DNA from: Emcibacter sp.
GTDB taxonomy: Bacteria > Pseudomonadota > Alphaproteobacteria > Sphingomonadales > Emcibacteraceae
Length of the DNA stretch: 11,380 nt
Direction: 5' to 3'
NCBI GenBank assembly: GCA_016765435.1
Contig: JAESPY010000068.1
Span: 11,185 to 22,564, forward strand
Each line of letters starts with the position of its first letter. Positions within the stretch are counted from its first letter, which is position 1. Positions 1-8,574 of the stretch are shown here, one piece after another. Under the pieces are notes generated by a model, which was not told where the DNA came from, made no database searches, and was given only the letters and a program-made list of their open reading frames with translations. A program made the position numbers and the translations under genes.

Positions 1-48
1 CAGTCTGCAATGTAAATCTTACGTGACATTGATTGTACAGACCTCAAA

Positions 49-66
49 ATGGCACTAGAATGCCAT
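49..66. promoter_or_regulatory. 18-bp inverted repeat upstream of fdsG, possible operator
   Basis: ATGGCA at 49-54 and TGCCAT at 61-66 form a perfect 6-bp inverted repeat around a 6-nt centre. It lies about 30 nt before the chosen fdsG start and so is placed to act as an operator or a 5'-leader hairpin. In other bacteria fds operons can be controlled by a LysR-type regulator (FdsR). This repeat does not show the T-N11-A spacing of such sites, so I name no binding protein. The repeat contains the ATG at 49 that would otherwise be the longest possible start of fdsG. Confidence 0.35.
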
Positions 67-84
67 AGCGATATATATATTTGC

Positions 85-90
85 AAAGGA
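85..90 (+). promoter_or_regulatory. Ribosome binding site that decides the fdsG start
   Basis: AAAGGA ends 6 nt before the in-frame GTG at 97, which is ideal spacing. It lies 15 nt before the ATG at 106 and downstream of the ATG at 49. It therefore favours GTG 97 as the start. Confidence 0.55.
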
Positions 91-96
91 TTCTAC

Positions 97-597
97 GTGC
101 CACAAATGACAAGTGACAAGCCCCATATGGAAGAAGCCATATGGGATGGGAAAGAAGCCCGTGAGATAATTGACCTTCATGCGACCCGAAAAGGGGGCCT
201 GATGGAAGCCCTACACGGGCTTCAACATGCTTTCGGCTATATCCCGGCGGAAAGCTACGACCTGTTGGCAAACGCCTTTAATCTGTCCCGCGCGGAAGTT
301 TACGGCGTCAAAAGCTTCTACCATGATTTCACAAGCGCCCCTGCGGGTCAGCATATCATCCAAATCTGTCAGGCCGAATCCTGTCAGGCCCGCGGCAGCC
401 GCGCCCTGACACAACATGCCGAGGAAATGCTTGGCATCACATTGGGCCAAACCAGCCATGACGGGCATTTTACCCTGCAAGCGGTTTACTGTCTGGGCAA
501 TTGCGCCGTATCACCCAATATCACACTGGATGGCAAAGCTCATGGCCGCGTGAGCGAAGACCGTTTTGACATGCTGTTTAAAAAGGTTGCGCCATGA
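97..597 (+). CDS. fdsG: NAD-dependent formate dehydrogenase gamma subunit (NuoE-like, FdsG)
   Basis: FdsG carries a [2Fe-2S] cluster in a thioredoxin-like domain and forms the diaphorase part of cytosolic formate dehydrogenase together with FdsB. Counted from the GTG start (166 aa), the four expected ligands are C91 and C96 (C-x4-C) and C132 and C136 (C-x3-C, in YCLGNC), the NuoE/HoxE/FdsG pattern. The N-terminal helical part includes the family-like stretch AEVYGVKSFYHDF. I chose GTG at 97 because a Shine-Dalgarno AAAGGA sits 6 nt upstream. The ATG at 49 lies inside an inverted repeat and would add 16 residues of odd composition; ATG at 106 is the alternative. The TGA stop overlaps the fdsB ATG (ATGA), implying translational coupling. 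The family call is firm; the exact start is less so. Confidence 0.93.
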   Translation: MPQMTSDKPHMEEAIWDGKEAREIIDLHATRKGGLMEALHGLQHAFGYIPAESYDLLANAFNLSRAEVYGVKSFYHDFTSAPAGQHIIQICQAESCQARGSRALTQHAEEMLGITLGQTSHDGHFTLQAVYCLGNCAVSPNITLDGKAHGRVSEDRFDMLFKKVAP

Positions 598-2138
598 CCG
601 ATCTTGTTACCCTATATGTGCCTTTGGAAACCACGGCCTTGTCACTAGGTGCCGATGAGCTTGTCCTTGCCTTGCTGGCCGAAGCCGAAAAACGAGGTCT
701 GGAGGTGGAGATTATCCGCAACGGCTCATGGGGGATGAGTTGGCTGGAACCTCTGCTTGAAGTCGTCACGACCAAGGGCCGTATCGCGTACGGCAATGTC
801 ACAGCCGAAGACGTCCCCGGATTATTCGATGCGGGTTTTCTGTCCGGCGGCGAGCATGCCCTTTATCAGGGGCCAACAGCGGATATTGCCTATCTGAAAA
901 CACAGGATCGGCTAACCTTTGAGCGATGCGGGTTGATCGACGCCCTATCTCTGGAAGATTATCAGAACAACAACGGCTTTCAGGGATTGCAAAACGCCCT
1001 TGAAATGACGCCGCAACAGATCGTCGATCAGGTCACTGCCAGTGGCCTGCGCGGACGCGGCGGCGCAGCTTTTCCCACGGGCATCAAATGGAATACGGTG
1101 CTGGGGGCAACCGCCACTCAAAAATATATCTGCTGTAACGCCGACGAAGGCGACAGTGGCACATTCGCCGACCGGATTTTGATGGAAAGCGACCCCTATT
1201 GCCTGATCGAAGGCATGATCATTGCCGGGTTGGCCGTCGAAGCCACCGAAGGCTATATCTACCTGCGCTCGGAATATCCCCTGTGCCGGGAAATTCTCAC
1301 CGAAGCCCTGATTAATGCCCGCGCCGCCGGATGGCTCGGACAGAATATCAAAGGATCGGGCAAGGATTTTGACATTGAAGTCCGCATGGGTGCTGGATCT
1401 TATGTCTGCGGTGAAGAAACCGCCATGCTCAACAGCCTTGAGGGCAAGCGAGGCATGGTGCGGGCCAAACCGCCCCTGCCCGCCTTGGAGGGATTATTCG
1501 GCCAGCCAACCGTGGTCAATAACGTTCTATCCTTGGCCAGTGTACCGATCATCATGGACAAAGGCGCGGACTTTTATCAGGATTTTGGCATGGGCCGATC
1601 CCGGGGAACCATCGCCTTTCAACTGGCCGGAAATATTGCCCGTGGCGGGTTAGTGGAAAAGGCCTTTGGCATCAGTCTGCGAGAATTAATCATGGATTAT
1701 GGCGACGGCACCATAGACGGAACGCCGTTAAAAGCGGTGCAAGTCGGCGGCCCTCTGGGTGCGTATCTTGGGCCTGATGATCTGGATATGCCCATGGATT
1801 ATGAAGCTTTTTCAGAAGCGGCGGCTGTGCTGGGTCACGGTGGTATCGTGGTGTTTGGCGACAACGTAGATATGGCGGAACAGGCGAAATTTGCCTTTGA
1901 CTTCTGTGTGGAAGAAAGCTGCGGCAAATGTACCCCCTGCCGCATTGGATCGGTTCGCGGATCGGAACTGATCGCCAAAATACAACGGGGCGAAGATCGG
2001 CAAGATAACCTGAAGCTGGTCAAGGATTTATGTGACGTGATGGAAAATGGATCCCTTTGTGCCATGGGCGGCATGACGCCAATACCGGTCCTGAGCGCCC
2101 TTGAAAAATGGCCCGAAGATTTTAAGGTAGCAAAATGA
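594..2138 (+). CDS. fdsB: NAD-dependent formate dehydrogenase beta subunit (NuoF-like, FdsB)
   Basis: FdsB is the flavin subunit that takes electrons from FdsG/FdsA and reduces NAD+ at FMN. The 514-aa product has a thioredoxin-like N-terminal domain (about 1-110) without cluster cysteines, as is usual for FdsB and HoxF-like proteins. The NuoF core follows: a Gly-rich FMN/NADH motif at 151-166 (GLRGRGGAAFPTGIKW), the CNADEGDSGTFADR segment at 181-194, and an SLBB-type region at about 335-395. The C-terminal [4Fe-4S] ligands are C443, C446 and C449 (ESCGKCTPCR) with C489. An AAAAGG Shine-Dalgarno lies 7 nt before the ATG. The start overlaps fdsG by 4 nt and the stop overlaps the fdsA start by 4 nt, so the three genes are read as one coupled operon. 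Length and motifs look intact. HoxF of hydrogenases is the nearest alternative, but the neighbours settle the call. Confidence 0.96.
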   Translation: MTDLVTLYVPLETTALSLGADELVLALLAEAEKRGLEVEIIRNGSWGMSWLEPLLEVVTTKGRIAYGNVTAEDVPGLFDAGFLSGGEHALYQGPTADIAYLKTQDRLTFERCGLIDALSLEDYQNNNGFQGLQNALEMTPQQIVDQVTASGLRGRGGAAFPTGIKWNTVLGATATQKYICCNADEGDSGTFADRILMESDPYCLIEGMIIAGLAVEATEGYIYLRSEYPLCREILTEALINARAAGWLGQNIKGSGKDFDIEVRMGAGSYVCGEETAMLNSLEGKRGMVRAKPPLPALEGLFGQPTVVNNVLSLASVPIIMDKGADFYQDFGMGRSRGTIAFQLAGNIARGGLVEKAFGISLRELIMDYGDGTIDGTPLKAVQVGGPLGAYLGPDDLDMPMDYEAFSEAAAVLGHGGIVVFGDNVDMAEQAKFAFDFCVEESCGKCTPCRIGSVRGSELIAKIQRGEDRQDNLKLVKDLCDVMENGSLCAMGGMTPIPVLSALEKWPEDFKVAK

Positions 2139-4972
2139 CATTAATCACAGAAAAAGATTTTGGCACGCCAGAAGTCATCTCCGATACCTCCGTCACACTG
2201 GAAATTGATGGCAAAGCCGTCACCGTGACCGAAGGCACCAGCGTCATGCGCGCCGCCGCCGAAATTGACGCAGATATCCCCAGCCTCTGTGCCACAGACT
2301 GCCTTGAAAGTTTTGGGTCCTGCCGTCTGTGTCTGGTGGAGATCGACGGACGACGCGGCACCCCGGCCTCTTGCACCACACCAGCAGAAGACGGCATGAA
2401 AGTCACCACCCAGTCGGATCGCCTCAGCGACCTGCGGCGCGGCGTGATGGACCTTTACCTGTCCGACCATCCTGATACCGATGACCTTCCCCTCCATGAT
2501 CTGGCCCGATTATTAGGCATGAGCGAAAGTCGATACGGCACAGAAGGTCATAACCATCTGAAATCCATCATTGATGACAGCAATCCATATTTTAGCTTTG
2601 ACCCGTCCAAATGCATCCTGTGTTCCCGTTGTGTGCGGGCCTGCGAAGAAGTACAGGGCACCTTTGCCCTGACCGTGGAAGGACGCGGTTTCGACAGCCA
2701 GATTACCGCTGGTGTGGCACAGGATTTCCTGACCAGCGACTGCGTATCCTGCGGCGCTTGCGTATCCGCCTGTCCCACCGACAGTCTGTTAGAAAAAAAT
2801 GTCATCGAGCAGGGCAAGCCCGATCACAGTGTTATCACCACCTGTGCCTATTGCGGAGTCGGCTGCGGATTTAAGGCGGAACTGAAAGGCGACAAAGTTA
2901 TTCGCATGACCCCGTGGAAAGACGGCGAAGCCAATCATGGTCACCGTTGCGTCAAAGGCCGGTTCGCGTGGGAATATGCCTTCCATGAAGACCGCGTCAC
3001 AAAACCCATGATCCGGGAAAAAATCACCGACCCGTGGATTGAAGTAAGCTGGGACAAGGCCATTGCCACGGCAGCGACACGCCTGAAAGCGATACAGGAA
3101 AAACATGGCCGGAAATCCATTGGCGGCATTACCTCCTCTCGCTGTACCAACGAAGAAGTTTATGTGGTTCAGAAATTAATCCGCACCGCTTTTGGTAATA
3201 ACAATGTGGATACCTGTGCGCGGGTCTGTCACAGCCCCACGGGATATGGTCTTAACCAAACCCTCGGCACCTCCGCCGGAACCCAGACATTTGACAGCGT
3301 CATGGACGCCGATGTGATCCTTGTCATTGGGGCCAACCCGACCGATGCCCACCCGGTTTTCGGCAGCCGTATGAAACAACGGTTGCGGCAGGGTGCCCGG
3401 CTGATTGTCATCGACCCCCGCGCCATTGATCTGGTGAAAAACCCGCATATCAAAGCCGATTATCATCTGCCTCTACTGCCCGGAAATAACGTGGCGGTGA
3501 TCAATGCCCTTGCCCATGTCATCGTGGAAGAAGGGCTGGAAGATGCTGATTATGTGCGGGAAAGATGCGAGGATCAGGCCTATGCGGACTGGCGGAGCTT
3601 CATCCTTGACCCCAAAAATTCACCGGAAGAAAGCGAGAAATTCTCCGGCGTTCCCGCCGCAGACCTGCGTGCCGCCGCCCGGCTTTATGCCACAGGTGGG
3701 CGACAAGACAGTCCAAAAGACAGCAAAGGGAAATCAGCCATTTTTTATGGTCTGGGCATCACCGAACATTCCCAAGGCTCCACGTCTGTCATGGGATTGG
3801 CCAATCTCGCCATGCTGACCGGGAACATCGGCTTTTCCGGCGTTGGCGTAAATCCGTTACGGGGCCAGAACAATGTCCAAGGCTCCTGCGACATGGGGTC
3901 TTTCCCCAACGAACTCCCCGGCTATCGGTCGGTCGGGGATGATAGCGTGCGGAGCCTATTCGAAGCAGACTGGGGGCTAAAACTCGACCCGGAGCCTGGT
4001 CACCGCATCCCGGCCATGTTTGACGCCGCCGTGGCCGGAACCTATCGCGGCATGTATATTCAGGGCGAAGACGTGGCCCAGAGCGACCCCAATACCCACC
4101 ATGTGGAAGCGGCCCTAAAAAATCTGGACTGTCTGATCGTGCAAGATTTATTCCTCAATGAAACCGCGCGCTTTGCTCATATTTTCTTTCCCGGAACCAG
4201 CTTTCTGGAGAAAGATGGCACCTTCACCAATGCGGAACGGCGCATCAGCATGGTCAATAAGGCCGTGGAACCGCTGGCGGGCATGGATGAATGGGAAATC
4301 ACCTGTCGGCTGTCCCGTGCCATGGGCTACGACATGTCCTACGAAAGCTCATCAGAGATCATGGATGAAATTGCCCGGCTCACCCCGACTTTTAGCCATG
4401 TCAGTTTCGAGCGTATCCGCGAACATGGCAGCCTGCAATGGCCCTGTAACGCAGACGCACCGGACGGCACACCGATCATGCATGTGGGGGAATTTGTCCG
4501 GGGCAAGGGCAATTTTGTCATCACTGAATTCGTGCCGACCACAGAAAAAGTCAGCCGTAAATTCCCGCTGATCCTGACCACGGGCCGAATCTTAAGTCAG
4601 TATAATGTCGGCGCCCAGACACGGCGGACGGAAAATAATGTCTGGCACGATCAGGATATACTGGAAATTCATGCCACCGATGCCGCAGACCGGGGCATCC
4701 GGGACGGCGACTGGGTTAATATCCAAAGCCGCATGGGCGATACCAGCCTGCGGGCGATGATATCTGACCGGATGCAGCCGGGGGTGATCTATACCACCTT
4801 CCATATGCCCGAATCCGGGGCTAATGTGATCACAACCGACAATGCGGATTGGGCCACGGAATGCCCCGAATATAAGGTGACGGCGGTCAACGTCAGACTG
4901 ACCAATCATCCCTCAGACTGGCAGGAAGAATTCGATCGCTTCTCGGAAACCACCCGCCATATCGCCGAATGA
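2135..4972 (+). CDS. fdsA: NAD-dependent formate dehydrogenase alpha (molybdenum) subunit, FdsA
   Basis: This is the catalytic subunit (945 aa), oxidising formate to CO2 at a bis-MGD molybdenum centre and passing electrons to FdsB/FdsG. Visible in order: a [2Fe-2S] domain with C52, C63, C66 and C80; a two-cluster ferredoxin with C160/C163/C166/C170 and C203/C206/C209/C213; the N-terminal [4Fe-4S] of the oxidoreductase with C237/C240/C244/C272; the catalytic C365 followed by H366 in ARVCHSPT, so a Cys and not a selenocysteine enzyme; an active-site Arg at 576 (NPLRGQNN); and the C-terminal cofactor-binding domain from about 810. Two oddities: the His/Cys3 cluster expected after the [2Fe-2S] domain has lost its cysteines (residues 110-124), and about ten polar residues (522-532) seem inserted before the GLGITEHSQG motif. 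AAGG lies 7 nt before the ATG. The gene ends 3 nt from a convergent gene. No fdsC (sulfur-transfer chaperone) or fdsD follows. Confidence 0.95.
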   Translation: MTLITEKDFGTPEVISDTSVTLEIDGKAVTVTEGTSVMRAAAEIDADIPSLCATDCLESFGSCRLCLVEIDGRRGTPASCTTPAEDGMKVTTQSDRLSDLRRGVMDLYLSDHPDTDDLPLHDLARLLGMSESRYGTEGHNHLKSIIDDSNPYFSFDPSKCILCSRCVRACEEVQGTFALTVEGRGFDSQITAGVAQDFLTSDCVSCGACVSACPTDSLLEKNVIEQGKPDHSVITTCAYCGVGCGFKAELKGDKVIRMTPWKDGEANHGHRCVKGRFAWEYAFHEDRVTKPMIREKITDPWIEVSWDKAIATAATRLKAIQEKHGRKSIGGITSSRCTNEEVYVVQKLIRTAFGNNNVDTCARVCHSPTGYGLNQTLGTSAGTQTFDSVMDADVILVIGANPTDAHPVFGSRMKQRLRQGARLIVIDPRAIDLVKNPHIKADYHLPLLPGNNVAVINALAHVIVEEGLEDADYVRERCEDQAYADWRSFILDPKNSPEESEKFSGVPAADLRAAARLYATGGRQDSPKDSKGKSAIFYGLGITEHSQGSTSVMGLANLAMLTGNIGFSGVGVNPLRGQNNVQGSCDMGSFPNELPGYRSVGDDSVRSLFEADWGLKLDPEPGHRIPAMFDAAVAGTYRGMYIQGEDVAQSDPNTHHVEAALKNLDCLIVQDLFLNETARFAHIFFPGTSFLEKDGTFTNAERRISMVNKAVEPLAGMDEWEITCRLSRAMGYDMSYESSSEIMDEIARLTPTFSHVSFERIREHGSLQWPCNADAPDGTPIMHVGEFVRGKGNFVITEFVPTTEKVSRKFPLILTTGRILSQYNVGAQTRRTENNVWHDQDILEIHATDAADRGIRDGDWVNIQSRMGDTSLRAMISDRMQPGVIYTTFHMPESGANVITTDNADWATECPEYKVTAVNVRLTNHPSDWQEEFDRFSETTRHIAE

Positions 4973-4975
4973 TGA

Positions 4976-5524
4976 TTATTTGACCAGATGATCCAGATAA
5001 TTCCGCAGGATTTTTTCCATGCCCGCCTTGGTCATGCCCGCCTGTTTGGCAAGGGCGACGGCTTTATCCGTTGTATAACCACGATCCCGGCCCAAATGCG
5101 CGCCAAGCCAGCCAGCAACCCGGTTGCCGCTGGAACAATGGAGTAATATCTTTTTGCCCTTGTTTTCGCTCAGGGCTGTATGGATATCGACCACCGCAGC
5201 ATCCTGTATCTTGCCGTCTTTTAACAGCGGGATATTATAATAGCTCAGGCCCGTCACCAGTGACTTCTCATCAAATTTAACCTCATCCTCATGCCGGATG
5301 TTAATCACCACCTCAAAACCACTGTCCTTCAATGTGGCCAACGTTGCCGGGTCGGGCTGTCCCGCCATATATATGGAACCATGCAGGGAAATGACGCCGG
5401 ACATATTGCCGATGGCAGCTTCCGTCTTTAAATCAATGACATGCTTCTTCGCATGGTCTTCGGCCTGCGCGGGCAAAAACAGGGCTGATATAACGATCAG
5501 CGCGCATAGAATTCTTTTTATCAT
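4976..5524 (-). CDS. Exported DUF442 / phosphatase-like protein with HC-x4-R loop
   Basis: This 182-aa protein begins with a typical signal peptide: KR, a hydrophobic core ILCALIVISALFL, then PAQA with likely cleavage after residue 21. It should therefore act in the periplasm. The mature part fits the DUF442 family, also called beta-lactamase-hydrolase-like or dual-specificity-phosphatase-like. It has the SLHGSIYMAGQPDPATLATL opening, VVINIRHEDE near 73-81, and the nucleophile loop HCSSGNR with C130 and R135. The loop is C-x4-R, one residue shorter than the C-x5-R of true tyrosine phosphatases and equal in length to a rhodanese loop, so either phosphatase-like or sulfur-transfer chemistry is conceivable. 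AGGA lies 6 nt before the ATG. The gene is convergent with fdsA (3 nt apart) and divergent from cysD, so it is probably transcribed alone. Family placement is fairly sure; substrate is unknown. Confidence 0.8.
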   Translation of the reverse strand: MIKRILCALIVISALFLPAQAEDHAKKHVIDLKTEAAIGNMSGVISLHGSIYMAGQPDPATLATLKDSGFEVVINIRHEDEVKFDEKSLVTGLSYYNIPLLKDGKIQDAAVVDIHTALSENKGKKILLHCSSGNRVAGWLGAHLGRDRGYTTDKAVALAKQAGMTKAGMEKILRNYLDHLVK

Positions 5525-5602
5525 GAGACGTCCTTTTGATTAAATATACGCCTCTTTTAACCGACTGGACGCAGGGGGTCAGTAACTTTTGTCACATAAA
5601 TA

Positions 5603-5621
5603 ATACATATATTGAATGTAT
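5603..5621. repeat. Inverted repeat in the cysD upstream region
   Basis: ATACAT at 5603-5608 and ATGTAT at 5616-5621 are perfect 6-bp inverted arms around a 7-nt centre, with some further weak symmetry outward. The position between two divergent promoters would suit a regulator site. AT-rich DNA gives such repeats by chance fairly easily, so support is limited. Confidence 0.25.
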
Positions 5622-5668
5622 AATAATATAAATAACTTATTTTTTATGTTAAAGCTTGAAATTTGCAG

Positions 5669-5674
5669 TATAAT
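5669..5674 (+). promoter_or_regulatory. Possible -10 box (TATAAT) for cysD
   Basis: A perfect TATAAT lies 58 nt before the cysD start. There is no good -35 at 16-18 nt (ATGTTA or close variants). TTGAAA at 5656-5661 is too near to pair with it, though it could pair at 16 nt with TAGATA at 5678-5683. In such AT-rich DNA a chance match is quite possible. Confidence 0.25.
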
Positions 5675-5731
5675 CTATAGATATAGGATCATATACAGGC
5701 AGCAAAAAAAATATCAGGAATATTTTATTTT

Positions 5732-6634
5732 ATGACCAGACTTACTCACTTACAGCGTCTTGAGGCGGAATCGATCCATATTATGCGTGAAGCCGCGGCC
5801 ACTTGCGACAATCCGGTCATGCTTTATTCCATTGGCAAGGACAGCAGCGTCATGCTGCATCTGGCCATGAAGGCCTTTCATCCGTCCAAACTGCCCTTTC
5901 CCCTGATGCATGTGGATACCACATGGAAATTTGGCGAAATGATCGAATTTCGTGATAAATTCATCGCGGAAAATAATCTGGACCCCATCGTCCATATTAA
6001 TCAGGACGGTGTAGATCAAGGCATCGGGCCATTTTCCCACGGTTCTGCCACCCATACCGATATTATGAAGACCCAAGGCTTGAAACAAGCGCTGGACAAA
6101 TATGGTTTCGATGCGGCCTTTGGCGGCGCACGCCGGGACGAGGAAAAATCCCGCGCGAAAGAACGTATTTTCTCTTTCCGTTCGGCCCAACATCGCTGGG
6201 ACCCGAAGAATCAACGGCCTGAATTGTGGAATATCTATAACAACCGTATTCAAAAAGGCGAAAGCATGCGCGTCTTCCCCCTGTCCAACTGGACGGAGCT
6301 GGACATCTGGCAATATATCCATCTGGAGAATATTCCCATCGTGTCACTCTATCTGGCCAAGAAACGCCCGGTGGTGGAGCGGGACGGTATGCTGGTGATG
6401 GTCGATGATGACCGTATGCCGCTGAACCCCGGGGAAGAGCCCGAAATGAAAATGGTCCGTTTCCGCACACTCGGCTGTTATCCTCTGACCGGGGCGGTGG
6501 AATCAACCGCCACCACACTGACCGAAATCATTCAGGAAATGCTGCTCACCAAAACGTCCGAACGTGAAGGCCGGGCCATCGACAAGGACAGCAATGCCTC
6601 CATGGAGCAGAAAAAACAGGAGGGCTACTTCTAA
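5732..6634 (+). CDS. cysD: Sulfate adenylyltransferase subunit 2 (CysD)
   Basis: CysD is the catalytic subunit of ATP sulfurylase, making APS from sulfate and ATP with GTP hydrolysis by its partner CysN. The 300-aa length matches the family. The PP-loop at 33-39 (SIGKDSS) has the form usual in Cys[14 protein letters not shown], the [15 protein letters not shown] segment at about 131-145, the [12 protein letters not shown] segment and the end KKQEGYF are all family hallmarks. AGGAA lies 11 nt before the ATG. The stop overlaps the next start by one base (TAATG), so cysD and cysNC are co-translated. No cysH, cysI, cysJ or cysG is in view, so the window does not tell whether the PAPS goes to sulfide or to sulfated products. 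Confidence 0.97.
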   Translation: MTRLTHLQRLEAESIHIMREAAATCDNPVMLYSIGKDSSVMLHLAMKAFHPSKLPFPLMHVDTTWKFGEMIEFRDKFIAENNLDPIVHINQDGVDQGIGPFSHGSATHTDIMKTQGLKQALDKYGFDAAFGGARRDEEKSRAKERIFSFRSAQHRWDPKNQRPELWNIYNNRIQKGESMRVFPLSNWTELDIWQYIHLENIPIVSLYLAKKRPVVERDGMLVMVDDDRMPLNPGEEPEMKMVRFRTLGCYPLTGAVESTATTLTEIIQEMLLTKTSEREGRAIDKDSNASMEQKKQEGYF

Positions 6635-8574
6635 TGTCTGAAAACTCAAAAAACCTCAAAACTTATGAAGTTCAGCAGTCTGAGCAAATCACCAATGACA
6701 TCGAAGGCTACCTTAAGGAACAGGAACATAAAAGCTTCCTGCGCTTCATCACCTGTGGCAGTGTCGATGACGGTAAATCCACGCTGATTGGCCGTCTTCT
6801 GTATGATTCAAAGCTGATTTTTGAAGATCAGTTGGCCGCCCTTGAAAATGACAGCAAAAAAGTCGGCACTCAGGGCGGGGATATGGATTTTGCCCTGCTG
6901 GTGGATGGCCTTGCCGCCGAACGAGAACAGGGCATCACCATTGATGTGGCCTACCGTTTTTTCGCCACCGACAAACGTAAATTCATTGTGGCCGACACCC
7001 CTGGTCATGAACAATATACTCGAAACATGGCCACCGGAGCCTCCTCGGCAGATGTGGCGGTAATATTAATCGACGCCCGCAAAGGCATTTTAACCCAAAC
7101 CCGTCGCCACAGTTATATTGTTAATCTTCTGGGTATCCGTCATGCGGTCATCGCCATCAATAAAATGGATCTGGTGGATTATGCGCAAGGCGTTTATCAG
7201 GACATTGAAAAAGATTACCGTGAGTTTGCCGAAAACCTGAATTTCTCCAGCATTACCTTTGTGCCTCTGTCGGCCCTTAAAGGCGATAACATCATCGAAG
7301 CCGGGGAAAATATGGACTGGTATAGCGGCCCGACCCTGATGAAAATATTGGAAACCATTGATGTTTCCAATCAAAAGCAAGAACAGCCCTTCCGCATGCC
7401 CGTCCAATGGGTCAATCGTCCTGATCTGGACTTTCGCGGCTTTTCAGGCACCATCGCATCGGGCACCATAAAAGCCGGAGACGAGATCATTGCCCTGCCC
7501 AGTGGCAAAACCAGCCGCATAAAATCCATCAGCACCTATGACGGTGATCTGGATTTGGCGGTGGCCGATCAAGCCATAACCCTCACGCTGGAAGATGAGA
7601 TTGATATTTCCCGCGGCGATGTGATTTCAGAGATTAACCAGAGACCAGAAGTCACCGACCAGTTTCAGGCTCAGGTCATCTGGATGCATGACCAACCCAT
7701 GCTGCCGGGGCGGCCTTACTTAATCAAAACCACCAATAAAACCGTCACCGGCGAAGTGACTGGCCTGAAATATAAGGTCAATGTCAATTCTCTGGAACAT
7801 GAAGCCGGAAAAACACTGGAGCTTAATGAAGTCGGCATTTGTAACATCAGCCTTGATGAAGCCATCGTTTTTGAGCCTTACCGGGAAAATCCGGCCATGG
7901 GCTCTTTCATCATGATTGATAAAATCAGCAATGTGACAGTGGCCGCTGGCATGATTGATTTTGGTCTACGCCGGGCAACCAATGTCCATTGGCAGGCAGT
8001 GGATGTGGATAAAACCGTCCGGGCGGAACAAAAACGTCAAAGGCCGGTAGTTCTATGGTTTACCGGCCTCAGCGCGTCCGGCAAATCGACCATTGCCAAT
8101 CTGGTTGAGAAGAAATTACAGGCTCTGGGCAAACATACCTATCTTCTGGACGGCGATAATGTGCGGCATGGCCTGAATAAAGATTTGGGCTTTGTTGATG
8201 CGGACCGGGTGGAAAATATCCGCCGGGTGGGCGAGGTCTCCAAGCTGATGATTGATGCGGGCTTAATCGTACTGACCGCCTTTATCTCCCCCTTCCGGGC
8301 GGAACGGCGCATGGTCCGGGATATGCTGGAAGATCATGAGTTCATTGAAGTCTTTGTCGACACCCCGATCGAAATCTGCGAACAACGCGACCCGAAAGGC
8401 CTGTATAAAAAGGCCAGAAGTGGCGAAATCAAGAATTTCACTGGTTTTGACAGCCCGTACGAGAAACCTGAACGGGCCGATATACATCTGCATACGGGAA
8501 ATATGACCGCCGAAGACGCCGCAGATGCCGTGATTAAAAAGATTGAAACGGAATATCTGTCAAGACAGGCCTGA
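6634..8574 (+). CDS. cysNC: Bifunctional sulfate adenylyltransferase subunit 1 / APS kinase (CysN-CysC fusion)
   Basis: This 646-aa fusion joins the GTPase subunit of ATP sulfurylase to APS kinase, so CysD plus this protein convert sulfate to PAPS; NodQ is the known example of the type. GTPase motifs: G1 at 42-50 (GSVDDGKST), G3 DTPGH at 121-125, G4 NKMD at 176-179, then EF-Tu-like beta-barrel domains to about 445. The APS kinase starts near 468, with a P-loop at 478-486 (GLSASGKST), [10 protein letters not shown] at 506-515, the ISPFRAER segment at 551-558 carrying the conserved serine, and the [10 protein letters not shown] lid at 601-610. A strong AGGAGGG Shine-Dalgarno (6618-6624) sits inside the end of cysD. 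Both halves appear intact. It ends 63 nt before the convergent acetate kinase gene. Confidence 0.96.
   Translation: MSENSKNLKTYEVQQSEQITNDIEGYLKEQEHKSFLRFITCGSVDDGKSTLIGRLLYDSKLIFEDQLAALENDSKKVGTQGGDMDFALLVDGLAAEREQGITIDVAYRFFATDKRKFIVADTPGHEQYTRNMATGASSADVAVILIDARKGILTQTRRHSYIVNLLGIRHAVIAINKMDLVDYAQGVYQDIEKDYREFAENLNFSSITFVPLSALKGDNIIEAGENMDWYSGPTLMKILETIDVSNQKQEQPFRMPVQWVNRPDLDFRGFSGTIASGTIKAGDEIIALPSGKTSRIKSISTYDGDLDLAVADQAITLTLEDEIDISRGDVISEINQRPEVTDQFQAQVIWMHDQPMLPGRPYLIKTTNKTVTGEVTGLKYKVNVNSLEHEAGKTLELNEVGICNISLDEAIVFEPYRENPAMGSFIMIDKISNVTVAAGMIDFGLRRATNVHWQAVDVDKTVRAEQKRQRPVVLWFTGLSASGKSTIANLVEKKLQALGKHTYLLDGDNVRHGLNKDLGFVDADRVENIRRVGEVSKLMIDAGLIVLTAFISPFRAERRMVRDMLEDHEFIEVFVDTPIEICEQRDPKGLYKKARSGEIKNFTGFDSPYEKPERADIHLHTGNMTAEDAADAVIKKIETEYLSRQA

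Larger units (their letters stand above)
5525..5731. other. AT-rich divergent intergenic region upstream of cysD
   Basis: The 207 nt between the exported DUF442 gene and cysD become strongly AT-rich from about 5580. They must hold the start signals for both divergent genes. They contain the imperfect palindrome and the TATAAT listed separately. No ORF of note is present on either strand. Confidence 0.6.

Noticed and set aside
50..64. Sigma-54-like promoter (TGGCAC then TGC) before fdsG
   Set aside because: GG at 51-52 and GC at 62-63 are separated by 9 nt; the consensus needs 10. The match is explained better by the palindrome.
49..96. fdsG starting at ATG 49
   Set aside because: No ribosome site precedes it, the ATG lies within an inverted repeat, and the extra residues do not look like the family N-terminus.
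6063..6518. 151-codon minus-strand ORF opposite cysD
   Set aside because: It is a shadow of cysD; its composition is rich in Pro, Arg and Ser as expected from antisense reading.
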